Source: Zhaonella formicivorans
GTDB taxonomy: Bacteria > Bacillota > DUOV01 > Zhaonellaceae
DNA length: 64,000 nt
Direction: 5' to 3'
Assembly: GCF_004353525.1 (NCBI RefSeq)
Contig: NZ_CP085524.1
Coordinates: 2,266,142-2,330,141 of the forward strand
In this document: positions 17,131-23,956 of the stretch, piece by piece
Position numbering within the stretch: position 1 is the first letter of the stretch
Layout of the letters: the number at the start of each line of letters is the position of its first letter
Notes under the pieces: generated by a model
Seen by the model: only the letters and a program-made list of their open reading frames with translations
Told to the model about the DNA's origin: nothing
The model's database searches: none
Position numbers and translations under genes: made by a program

Positions 17131-17325
17131 TATTATAAAAGCCGACCCCCTCCTGATTTTGATGCAATAGAATCACAAAGCATTAAGTGGGGAGGGGGGA
17201 AATATGCCCAAAACAGGGTCTTTTTACACATCTAGTAGCCCGTTCCAATAAAGTTGCAAATAATAAAATATTCAGTCAGCGCCTATTGATAAAGAATCAA
17301 GTAGATATTCTCCAATTTTAGGGGG
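17131..17325. other. Non-coding stretch between IS relic and DUF2442 3' half
   Basis: About 195 bp with a C/G-rich inverted pair (CCCCCTCC near 17145, GGGGAGGGGGG near 17192). No gene seen. Confidence 0.3.
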
Positions 17326-17579
17326 TCAGCCCGTCAATATGCGATATCTTTTTTCATATAAGACCTCCGGGTCAATATCAGCTTGATTAGACCATTCAAT
17401 ACTATCAAAACTAACTCTGACCGATTTAAATTTTTTCTCATCCTTAAGCTCTTTAAATATACCTTTATCTATCCTGAAAATTAAACGACCCTAAAAACAG
17501 GCAAAAAACAAGACCTATATAACCAGCTTGCATTTCCCATATATTGGGTGCAACCCGGTATCTACTGATGTATATGTTA

Positions 17580-18806
17580 TTAAGCTACCTCTTCGACCGT
17601 AACCTTGTATCCTAAAGATTCTAGCTTCTTGATAGACTGTTTTACTACCGTTTGACGCTTGCGTTCTTCATAATAGTTAGGACCAAGTTCAATATAAGGC
17701 TGTCTTTTCTTAAGGATGTGATAGGCGATGATAAGAATGCTATGGGCAACAGCTAAGGACGCCCGGTTTGCTCCTCTTCTGGCCGCGATACGGTGATACT
17801 GGGACGCTAAATACGTATCTTTTGTGCGGGACGCTGCTCGGGCTGCTTCAACTAAAGCACTTCGTAACTTTTGGTTGCCCTTCTTGGCTTTGCCAGACTT
17901 TCGTTTACCGGCACTTTCGTTGTTACCTGGAGCTACTCCAGCCCATGAACATAAGTGGGCGGCAGAGGGGAACTGATCCATATTTGTACCTGCTTCAGCC
18001 AAGATTTGTTCAGCGGTACGTCTTCCCACTCCGGGTATAGTGTCCAATAACTCCAGGTCTTCTTCAAAAGGGAGCATTCGTGCCTTTACTTCTTCATCCA
18101 GTTCAGCGATTGTTTTATCCAAGAAGTCAATATGCTTTAGTTGCTTAGCAAGCATCAGTTTTTGATGAGACCCTATTAAACCATTAAGGGCTCTTTGAAG
18201 TTCTTCTTTCTTCTTTTTCAGCTTACCCTTAGCCAACTCAGCGAGAATCTCAGGGTCTTCTTGCCCTTGAATCATAGCCTCAATCATATCCCGTCCAGAT
18301 TTGCCCAAGACATCACGTGCCACAGAAGAAAGTTTTATATTGGCCCCTTCTAAAACCTTTTGTATCCGGTTTATTTCCCGCGCTCTTTCCTCAATCAGGC
18401 TTCGCCGGTACCGGATAAGTTCCCGCAACTCTCTTTGTTCGCGAGAGGGAATATAACTGCCTTGCAACAAGCCATGTTGTAACAATCCTGCAATCCACTC
18501 GGCATCTTTGACATCTGTTTTACGTCCCGGCACATTCTTGATGTGTTTAGCATTCACCACCATAACGTTGATTTCTTCCAATTCCAGAAGGTTGTAAATC
18601 GGTTTCCAGTAAGAAGCGGTACTTTCCATCGCCACATGAGTACAGCCTTTGCTTTTGAGCCAGTCCACTAAAGAGATAAGGTCATCGGTCATGGTTGAAA
18701 AGGTACGGATTTCTTTCCCTTCGGGGGTGATGGTGCAGGCGACGACGTTCTTCTTATGAACGTCTAAGCCGCAGCAATGAGTGTAGAGAACATCCACAAG
18801 TATCAT
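17580..18806 (-). CDS. IS110-family transposase (DEDD)
   Basis: 408 residues. The RuvC-like N-terminal domain has GLDVHKKNVVACTI (first D), MESTASYW (E) and PGRKTDVKDAEWIAGLL (last two D). A central coiled region leads to the C-terminal Transposase_20 domain with DTIPGVGRRTAEQILAE and CSWAGVAPGNNESAGKRK, which holds the serine used in strand exchange. Full length and without frameshift, so probably functional. Confidence 0.95.
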   Translation of the reverse strand: MILVDVLYTHCCGLDVHKKNVVACTITPEGKEIRTFSTMTDDLISLVDWLKSKGCTHVAMESTASYWKPIYNLLELEEINVMVVNAKHIKNVPGRKTDVKDAEWIAGLLQHGLLQGSYIPSREQRELRELIRYRRSLIEERAREINRIQKVLEGANIKLSSVARDVLGKSGRDMIEAMIQGQEDPEILAELAKGKLKKKKEELQRALNGLIGSHQKLMLAKQLKHIDFLDKTIAELDEEVKARMLPFEEDLELLDTIPGVGRRTAEQILAEAGTNMDQFPSAAHLCSWAGVAPGNNESAGKRKSGKAKKGNQKLRSALVEAARAASRTKDTYLASQYHRIAARRGANRASLAVAHSILIIAYHILKKRQPYIELGPNYYEERKRQTVVKQSIKKLESLGYKVTVEEVA

Positions 18807-19015
18807 CCTTTTGGCTGGTTAAGATTGAAGGGCTGGTGCAACAACCACTAATGGATCATTCTATCCTGCGTGCTCTCAAAAAGAGGCAACAATCTGTGGT
18901 GCACCAGGTCGTTGTGGTCTGTCTAAATAGCGGGCTCAAAGCACCATAAAAACCCGACCTGCCTTCGCCAGCCAATAGGTGATTCGACATGAACCAATTT
19001 TCATCCTTCCGATGG
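18807..19015 (-). ncRNA. Candidate bridge RNA region of the IS110 element
   Basis: About 230 bp of non-coding DNA lie upstream of the transposase inside the element, the position from which IS110-group elements express the bridge RNA that guides target and donor recognition. Short complementary stretches (CAACAACCAC near 18839; GTTGTGG near 18912) could form a stem. Structure was not computed; the call rests on position and element type. Confidence 0.4.
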
Positions 19016-19154
19016 TGCCGCGTTAGCGGCATGGAGGTCTAAATAGGGTTTCATATCAAAAATTCTCTTTTCACCATTTTCAAAAGTTAAAAGTAATTGA
19101 TAATCATTCAAAGGTTCTACACCTTTAACTGCTAAATACATAAATCTACACCTC

Positions 19155-19421
19155 CTATTTAAGCGGCTCAATTTTAAAAGGAAGTTCACTATTCATTACC
19201 AAAGTCCAGTTTGCTAATAATTCTTCCTGCCTTAGTTCAGCCCATGCCAAAACCAGCTTAAGTTGTTTCTTCGGTAAGTTTCCTTCTTTTAATTCACAAG
19301 TATTTATATCAATTATTGCTTTATATTCTCCGTAATAAGCATGGAAATGTGGTGGATTGTGTTTTTCTGGTGCACAAAACATTCTAATTATTATTCCGTA
19401 AAACATACTTATAGTTGGCAC
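19155..19421 (-). CDS. DUF4160 family protein
   Basis: 88 residues with the family signature IIIRMFCAPEKHNPPHFHAYYG (shown only in part: NPPHFHAYYGEYKAIIDI). The start is GTG with AAGGGTGAT close upstream, giving the usual MPTIS N-terminus. It is directly followed by the DUF2442 gene, whose ribosome site overlaps this stop region. The two families nearly always occur together and have been proposed as a toxin-antitoxin-like pair; here the partner is broken by an IS, so DUF4160 is expressed alone if at all. Confidence 0.85.
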   Translation of the reverse strand: MPTISMFYGIIIRMFCAPEKHNPPHFHAYYGEYKAIIDINTCELKEGNLPKKQLKLVLAWAELRQEELLANWTLVMNSELPFKIEPLK

Positions 19422-19544
19422 ATTATCACCCTTTCCATTAAAACATATAACTATACAAGTTTAGTGTACCACGCGTCTAACATTCCTTCAATGCAGAAAC
19501 CAAGGGTAAACCTAAATCGAAGGATCCAAGGGCGGGATCCTTCT

Positions 19545-19640
19545 ATCTTCCTGTCCGTGGCATATTTCAGCACCCTCTGTTTACTCGACCACACTTTACC
19601 GCCACTTCGCAACCATAGGAACCGTCCCCTTGGTCCGGTG
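19545..19640 (-). mobile_element. Degenerate RAYT/REP relic, copy A
   Basis: Similar to 23690-23840: GTGGCATATTT at 19557, then GCAACCA and GAACCGTCCCC. On the minus strand an ATG at 19563 starts MPRTGR and then stops, the worn N-terminus of a REP-associated Y1 transposase. The GAACCGTCCCC motif is of the REP type found beside such genes. Confidence 0.5.
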
Positions 19641-19647
19641 GTCCGGT

Positions 19648-19689
19648 GATACCATAAAAATGGTATCTACATACCATAAATGGTATAAT
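19648..19689 (+). promoter_or_regulatory. Twin palindromic operator over the mntA promoter
   Basis: GATACCATAAAAATGGTATC (19648-19667) and ATACCATAAATGGTAT (19671-19686) share the half-sites ATACCAT/ATGGTAT. The second overlaps TATAAT (19684-19689), the likely -10. A dimeric repressor bound here would block mntA transcription, as in self-regulated toxin-antitoxin modules. Confidence 0.6.
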
Positions 19690-19710
19690 GATGTCGAAGG
19701 AGGGGTATCC

Positions 19711-20139
19711 ATGGATAAACAAAATCAGTTGAAAAGAATTTGTGAAGAGTATAAGATCGCATTGGTCTATATCTTTGGCTCGCAAGTTAAAACCGGTCTG
19801 AATTTGCTCCATGGGATTAAACAGGAACTGCACGACCCTCTGACAGATATAGATATTGGGGTCGTTTTTGATCACGAACTTCCTAGTCCAAAAGAAAGAC
19901 ATATCCTGTACAGCAACCTGTATAATCATTTGGAAGATTTGTTTTTACCATATCCACTCGACTTGGTTTTCTTGCAAGAAACCCATTCTGTATTTCAGGC
20001 TAACGCAATTAACGGACATTGTCTCTACTATTCCAGACTTGAATTTAAAGAAGAGTATGAAGAAAACATCTTTTGCCGCGCTTTAGATTTCAGACCTTTT
20101 TTAGAAAAATATCTGGATGAAATCTTGGAGGAGGTTTAG
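19711..20139 (+). CDS. mntA: MNT-domain nucleotidyltransferase (antitoxin partner of HepT)
   Basis: 142 residues. The active-site block is ALVYIFGSQVKTG (about 18-30) with DPLTDIDIGVVFD (about 41-53), giving the GSx..DxD pattern of minimal nucleotidyltransferases. MntA-type antitoxins neutralise HepT by adding AMP near its RNase site. The start is the ATG at 19711 with AAGGAGGGG upstream. The reading frame is complete: its stop TAG lies in the target duplication of the transposon that begins at the next base. The toxin gene hepT is now 3.1 kb away at 23250. Confidence 0.8.
   Translation: MDKQNQLKRICEEYKIALVYIFGSQVKTGLNLLHGIKQELHDPLTDIDIGVVFDHELPSPKERHILYSNLYNHLEDLFLPYPLDLVFLQETHSVFQANAINGHCLYYSRLEFKEEYEENIFCRALDFRPFLEKYLDEILEEV
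20134..20139. repeat. 6-bp target-site duplication, left copy (GTTTAG)
   Basis: Matches 23242-23247. Confidence 0.85.
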
Positions 20140-20258
20140 TGTTTCTGCCCGCACTATTTGACCTTACCTTGCTCAGATTCAGTTGCCGTTTAGAAAAAGG
20201 ATTTATTCTTCTCTTGACGAAAAATAACAGAAAGAATCTGAACAAGGAGAAAAGGAAA

Positions 20259-20306
20259 AGCCTTCAAGTAAGGTTAAACGAGCTGGCACTCTCCCTTACT
20301 GAAGGC
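20259..20306. repeat. Inverted repeat in the transposon leader
   Basis: GCCTTCAAGTAAGG and CCTTACTGAAGGC form a 13-bp stem with one bulge, 20 bp before the first gene. It could attenuate transcription or shield the first gene from outside transcription. Confidence 0.5.
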
Positions 20307-20325
20307 TTTCCCACATTCCGTCGCC

Positions 20326-20895
20326 TTGATTGTAACGTATTTAGGCACTTCAGTAAAGGAGTATTTAGAAAAACATTTACATATTTTGGGGCAAAAACAG
20401 TGGTTTTGCCCTCTGTGTCAAACTAAAATGGCTGCTCACGGCCAGTATTTGCGCAAGCTGATTACGGCAGATGAAACCGTAGCGAGAATTCCTATAGCAC
20501 GCTTCCGTTGCGGTAACTGTCGCCGCACCCATGCCATCCTCCCCGATTTCATTTCTCCCTATCGTCATTATTCAATGGATATTATTGCACCGGCGGTAGA
20601 GGAAGTAGTTGATGATCAGGTACCGCCAGAACGGGTCCAAGGTGGGCAGGACATTCCCACCACCCGCCGGTGGGTGCGTCGGTTTCTCAAGCGGTACAGC
20701 GAGGCCGTCGGCGTGCTGGAAAGCCTGGCTTTCCGATTATCAAAACGAATAGATTCACTCATCAAGGAAAATTGGCCTTCTCCCTGGCAACAGTTACGGG
20801 CCGCCTTAGATAAATTGCCTCCTATAGATTCTACGTCGGTATTGGGAGCGGTAAACATCTGGCTGACCATGGACGTGGTCGGCCTCTGGCTGTAA
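20326..20895 (+). CDS. Transposon-encoded zinc-ribbon protein (DUF6431-like)
   Basis: 189 residues from a TTG start (MIVTYLGTSVKEYL); no good ribosome site precedes it, so the start is tentative. A Cys4 zinc ribbon is formed by FCPLCQTKMAAHG (about 28-40) and FRCGNCRRTHA (about 63-73). The C-terminal part is helical and basic (TTRRWVRRFLKRYSEAVG). Proteins of this kind are found just upstream of DDE transposase and ATPase genes and probably help bind the ends or target; that role is inferred from position. Confidence 0.6.
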   Translation: MIVTYLGTSVKEYLEKHLHILGQKQWFCPLCQTKMAAHGQYLRKLITADETVARIPIARFRCGNCRRTHAILPDFISPYRHYSMDIIAPAVEEVVDDQVPPERVQGGQDIPTTRRWVRRFLKRYSEAVGVLESLAFRLSKRIDSLIKENWPSPWQQLRAALDKLPPIDSTSVLGAVNIWLTMDVVGLWL

Positions 20896-20982
20896 CCAAT
20901 TCCACATAGTTTAGGCTCCTGGCCATCCTTAAATCGTGGTATGGTGGAAAAAACACCATATTTTAACAAGGAGATGGTCTGG

Positions 20983-22332
20983 ATGTCAGAAGAGAAGTAC
21001 ACCCAACAGGATACTGCGCTTAAGCGCTTCGCCCTGATTGCTCCTTTGCTTGAACCGGATTTGGAAGCAGCGGAAAAGCGCCGGCGGCGAAATGAGATTC
21101 TGGCCCGTGGGGAGATTTCGTCGCGTACCCTGCGCCGTTACATTCAACTTTACCGACAACAGGGATTGTCCGGACTTATGCCAAAAGTCAGGTCCGACCA
21201 GGGAAACAGCCGGGCGATCGCCCCGGAGATTATCCGGGAGGCAGTTAAACTTAAGACTGAGCTACCCGAACGAAGTGTCAGCCAGGTTATCGAGATCCTG
21301 GAAGGGGAGCAGAAAACCCGGCCGGGAGAACTGGCCCGTTCTACCTTGAGCAGACATCTGTCGCGCCTCGGCTTAACCAAGCCAGAAGCCAATCAAACCC
21401 TACCTGGTCACAGGCGCTTTCAAAAAGGAGAGCGGAACCGTCTGTGGCAGGCAGACATCAAATACGGGCCGTATTTACCCCATCCCGAAAACCCTAAACG
21501 AAAAGTCAGGACTTACCTGGTTGCCTTTATTGACGATGCCACTCGGCTTTTGTGCCACGGGGAGTTTTACCTCGACCAGAGGCTACCGGCCTTAGAAGAT
21601 GCTTTCCGTAAAGCCATCTTGAAGCGGGGTGTTCCAGACGCCGTCTATGTAGACAATGGCAAAGTCTTTATCTCCCGCTGGTTCCGTCTGGGGTGTGCCA
21701 AACTTGGCATCAGGCATATCCAAACCCAGTTTTATTCGCCCGAAGCGAAAGGCAAAATTGAGCGCTTCAATCGAACCGTTGAATCGTTCCTGGCTGAACT
21801 TAAACTCAAGCCGCCCACAACATTGTCAGAACTCAACCAACTTTTTGCTGTCTGGATGGAAGAGGGTTACAACCACCACCCGCACAGTGCCCTGGACAAT
21901 GAAACTCCAGCTTATCGGTTCCAAAAAGACCCGCGACGACTTCGCTTTGCCAGCCTGGAAGAATGTCGGGAAGCCTTCCTCTGGGAGGAAAGCCGCCGGG
22001 TGGATAAGACCGGGTGCATCAAACTCCAAGGCCGGCTTTACGAGATTGGGTTGGAATGGGTGAAGAAAACCGTTGACCTTCGCTTTGATCCCTTTGACCT
22101 GGAAACCATTGAATTCTGGCATAACGGGCAAAAACAGGGACTGGCCAGGCCACTGGTTATCCAAGAATACAACGTCACCGCCGCAAAACATGAAACAGTT
22201 CAAGAGACGGTAACTTTTTCCCAGGGTTCCCGTTTGTTAACTGTCCTTGAGGCAAGAAGCCGGGCCCGTCGTCAGCGTAAACTTGGAGCCATCCCCTTCC
22301 GCCACCTGGAGGGAGGGAAAGAAGATGTTTGA
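20983..22332 (+). CDS. DDE transposase/integrase (Mu/IS481-like)
   Basis: About 449 residues. N-terminal helix-turn-helix regions (about 25-75; EILARGEISSRTLRRYIQ) bind DNA. The rve core has D in LWQADIKYGPYLPHP, D in AVYVDNGKVFISRW and E in SPEAKGKIERFNRTVESFL. A Mu-type C-terminal beta domain follows. The start is the ATG at 20983 with AAGGAG nine bases upstream. Its stop overlaps the start of the ATPase gene by 8 bp, so the two are coupled. Confidence 0.85.
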   Translation: MSEEKYTQQDTALKRFALIAPLLEPDLEAAEKRRRRNEILARGEISSRTLRRYIQLYRQQGLSGLMPKVRSDQGNSRAIAPEIIREAVKLKTELPERSVSQVIEILEGEQKTRPGELARSTLSRHLSRLGLTKPEANQTLPGHRRFQKGERNRLWQADIKYGPYLPHPENPKRKVRTYLVAFIDDATRLLCHGEFYLDQRLPALEDAFRKAILKRGVPDAVYVDNGKVFISRWFRLGCAKLGIRHIQTQFYSPEAKGKIERFNRTVESFLAELKLKPPTTLSELNQLFAVWMEEGYNHHPHSALDNETPAYRFQKDPRRLRFASLEECREAFLWEESRRVDKTGCIKLQGRLYEIGLEWVKKTVDLRFDPFDLETIEFWHNGQKQGLARPLVIQEYNVTAAKHETVQETVTFSQGSRLLTVLEARSRARRQRKLGAIPFRHLEGGKEDV

Positions 22333-23128
22333 ACCTTTCTTTGGCTTTCACCGTACCCCCTTCGGGCGGGATTTGCCGGTAAAGTTCCTGTTTACTACGC
22401 CAGCCCATGAGGAACTGGTGTCCCGCCTCAAGTACGCAGCGGAAAAACGCCTCTTTGCCCTCATTACCGGGGAAGTCGGCGCAGGCAAGTCAACAGCTCT
22501 CCGCCAACTAACGTCTTTACTTAACCCGAATAAATACAGGGTCATCTACATCAGTGATTCGGGTCTCACGCCCAGACATTTTTACTGGGAGGCTTTACGC
22601 CAACTGGACTGCGAGCCCCGGTTTAACAGAGGGCAGGCTAAACGTCAGCTTCACCAGGTTGTTTTTGACTTGGTTGAAAACCAGCAGAAAGTACCGGTGG
22701 TCATTGTCGACGAGGCCCACTTGCTTGACCGGGAAATGCTCGAAGAGATTCGGTTCTTGCTCAATTTTCGCATGGACTCGTATAACCCAATGAGTCTGAT
22801 TCTGGTCGGGCAGCCAGAGCTACGGCGCATCCTGCAGCTCCAAGTTTATGAAGCGATTGCCCAGCGGGTGAACCTGCGCTACCATTTGCCACCCATGGAA
22901 CGGAAAGAGGTAAAAGACTACGTAGACCATCATTTAAAAACAGCCGGCGTCAGTTCACCCATTTTTACTGATGATGCGTTGGACGTGGTATACGAATACG
23001 CTGGTGGCATTGCCCGTAAGGTCAACAACGTATGTCTTGCCTGCCTCATGGCGGCGGCTGTGGAACAAAAAAGGCTCATCGATGACCATATGGTTAAGGT
23101 GGTAATTGAAAACGAGTTTGCAGTGTAA
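22325..23128 (+). CDS. AAA+ ATPase, ExeA/TniB-like transposition partner
   Basis: 267 residues from ATG 22325 (MFEPFFGFHRTPFGRD), preceded by GGAGGG. Walker A is ITGEVGAGKSTALRQL (about 46-61), Walker B is VVIVDEAHLLDREMLEE (about 124-140) and an arginine-rich sensor region follows (LVGQPELRRILQL). Such ATPases choose the target and activate the DDE transposase. The start lies inside the transposase gene. Confidence 0.85.
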   Translation: MFEPFFGFHRTPFGRDLPVKFLFTTPAHEELVSRLKYAAEKRLFALITGEVGAGKSTALRQLTSLLNPNKYRVIYISDSGLTPRHFYWEALRQLDCEPRFNRGQAKRQLHQVVFDLVENQQKVPVVIVDEAHLLDREMLEEIRFLLNFRMDSYNPMSLILVGQPELRRILQLQVYEAIAQRVNLRYHLPPMERKEVKDYVDHHLKTAGVSSPIFTDDALDVVYEYAGGIARKVNNVCLACLMAAAVEQKRLIDDHMVKVVIENEFAV

Positions 23129-23138
23129 AGTTTTTCTA

Positions 23139-23170
23139 AATGGCCGGGTGGTACTTAAGAGCTGCCCGGC
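23139..23170 (+). terminator. Terminator-like hairpin inside the transposon right end
   Basis: TGGCCGGG and CCCGGCCA pair around a 15-base loop just after the ATPase stop. There is no T-run, and part of the arm is also a copy of the end repeat. Confidence 0.45.
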
Positions 23171-23241
23171 CAAATAAAGTGAGATGAAAATGCGGCCAGT
23201 CAATGTGAGCTAAACGCGGTCAAATATTGTAAGCCGCTACA

Positions 23242-23247
23242 GTTTAG
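23242..23247. repeat. 6-bp target-site duplication, right copy (GTTTAG)
   Basis: Joining 20139 to 23248 gives GGAGGAGGTTTAGCAATG, restoring a ribosome site seven bases before the hepT ATG. Confidence 0.85.
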
Positions 23248-23249
23248 CA

Positions 23250-23681
23250 ATGCCCGTTGACAAACTGCTGGTCAAACAAAGGCTTGCCCTGATTGCTGAG
23301 TATTTAGAAGAATTAAGAGAACTGGCTCGTATGCCTAAAGAAGAATTTTTAAAGATACGCAATTCTTCTTCTGCTGAAAGCTTCCTCAGGCGTTCACTGG
23401 AAGCAATTTTTGATATTGGACGACATATTTTGGCTAAAAACGGAGGAATAAATATTGCTCAAGAGTATAAAGGAATAGCTCGCGGGTTGGGAGATAAAGG
23501 AATTATAAGTGAGGATTTGGCTGAGCAACTAGTCAAAATGGCGGGCTATCGGAACAGGTTCGTCCACCTTTATCACCAGGTTTCTGATGAAGAATTATAT
23601 GAGATTATCCAGGATAATTTGAAAGATATAGCAAGGTTTAAAAACCAAATCTTGGAGTACATAACCAAGAACAGAACATAA
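23250..23681 (+). CDS. hepT: HepT-type HEPN RNase toxin (DUF86), cut off from its ribosome site
   Basis: 143 residues. The HEPN signature RNRFVHLYHQV (about 98-108) includes the R-x4-H and the tyrosine that MntA modifies. The protein is helical throughout and of normal length. The gene originally followed mntA with GGAGGAGG as ribosome site; a transposon now separates them and the new upstream sequence (AAGCCGCTACAGTTTAGCA) has no ribosome site. The frame itself is intact. Likely translated poorly or not at all. Confidence 0.85.
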   Translation: MPVDKLLVKQRLALIAEYLEELRELARMPKEEFLKIRNSSSAESFLRRSLEAIFDIGRHILAKNGGINIAQEYKGIARGLGDKGIISEDLAEQLVKMAGYRNRFVHLYHQVSDEELYEIIQDNLKDIARFKNQILEYITKNRT

Positions 23682-23689
23682 ATAATTTG

Positions 23690-23840
23690 CCTGTTAATAC
23701 CTCTTAAGACAATATGATATATCCCTGTTCTGCTTTTCTTTCTTCCTGTTGGTGGCATATTTTAAGCACTATCTATTTACTCTGCAACATTTAAACACCA
23801 CTATGCAACCACAAGAACCGTCCCCCTGGTTTTCTTCGTC
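23690..23840 (-). mobile_element. RAYT transposase N-terminal fragment with REP-like sequence, copy B
   Basis: On the minus strand ATG 23758 starts MPPTGRKKSRTGIYHIVL then RGINRQIIY, the standard N-terminus of REP-associated Y1 transposases, before the frame enters hepT. Next to it GAACCGTCCCCCTGG and several CCCCTGGAACCTTC units (23816-23896) resemble the cognate REP sequences. The rest of the transposase is absent. Confidence 0.65.
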
Positions 23841-23912
23841 CCCCTGGAACCTTCACTGGAACCTTCAAACCCCCCTGGAACCTTCCCCTTGGTTCCTGCT
23901 GAAAAGCGAACA

Positions 23913-23946
23913 AAATAGGGAGCAACTAAAAAGTTGCTCCCTATTT
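23913..23946 (-). terminator. Terminator of the SLH-protein gene
   Basis: Perfect 15-bp stem AAATAGGGAGCAACT / AGTTGCTCCCTATTT with a 4-base loop, 11 bp beyond the stop at 23957, followed on the minus strand by TTTTG. Confidence 0.85.
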
Positions 23947-23956
23947 AAAAGGTATT

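Larger units (their letters stand above)
17472..19041 (-). mobile_element. IS110-family insertion sequence, about 1570 bp
   Basis: Boundaries come from the DUF2442 reconstruction; the shared core TCTA (17468-17471 and 19038-19041) leaves a 4-bp ambiguity. There are no long terminal inverted repeats, as usual for IS110. One gene is present, with about 108 bp non-coding after it and about 231 bp before it. A perfect hairpin TGCCGC-GTTA-GCGGCA lies at 19016-19031 close to the upstream end. Confidence 0.85.
17326..19141 (-). pseudogene. DUF2442 gene split by an IS110-family element
   Basis: The 5' half (19141-19038, start ATG with GGAGGTG upstream) encodes MYLAVKGVEPLNDYQ up to MKPYLD. The 3' half (17467-17326) encodes KGIFKELKDEKKF through SFDSIEWSNQADIDPEVLY to a TGA. 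Joining 19038 to 17467 restores CCC TAT TTA GAT AAA GGT, an uninterrupted 81-residue DUF2442 protein of normal size. The 5' half now reads into the element and stops at 19001. DUF2442 usually pairs with DUF4160, as here; the pair is often listed as toxin-antitoxin-like, without a firmly known mechanism. Confidence 0.85.
20140..23241 (+). mobile_element. 3.1-kb three-gene transposon inserted between mntA and hepT
   Basis: The ends are TGT...ACA. Left TGTTTCTGCCCGC is followed by ACTATTTGACC; the right end read inward is TGTAGCGGCTTAC then AATATTTGACCGC. Both ends carry further related copies (left GCTCAGATTCAGTTGCCG; right GCTCACATTGACTGGCCGC and CTCACTTTATTTGGCCGG), spaced like multiple transposase sites. 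GTTTAG flanks both ends. Cargo: zinc-ribbon protein, DDE transposase, AAA ATPase. The mode resembles Mu/Tn7/Tn552-type transposons with a separate ATPase. Confidence 0.85.
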
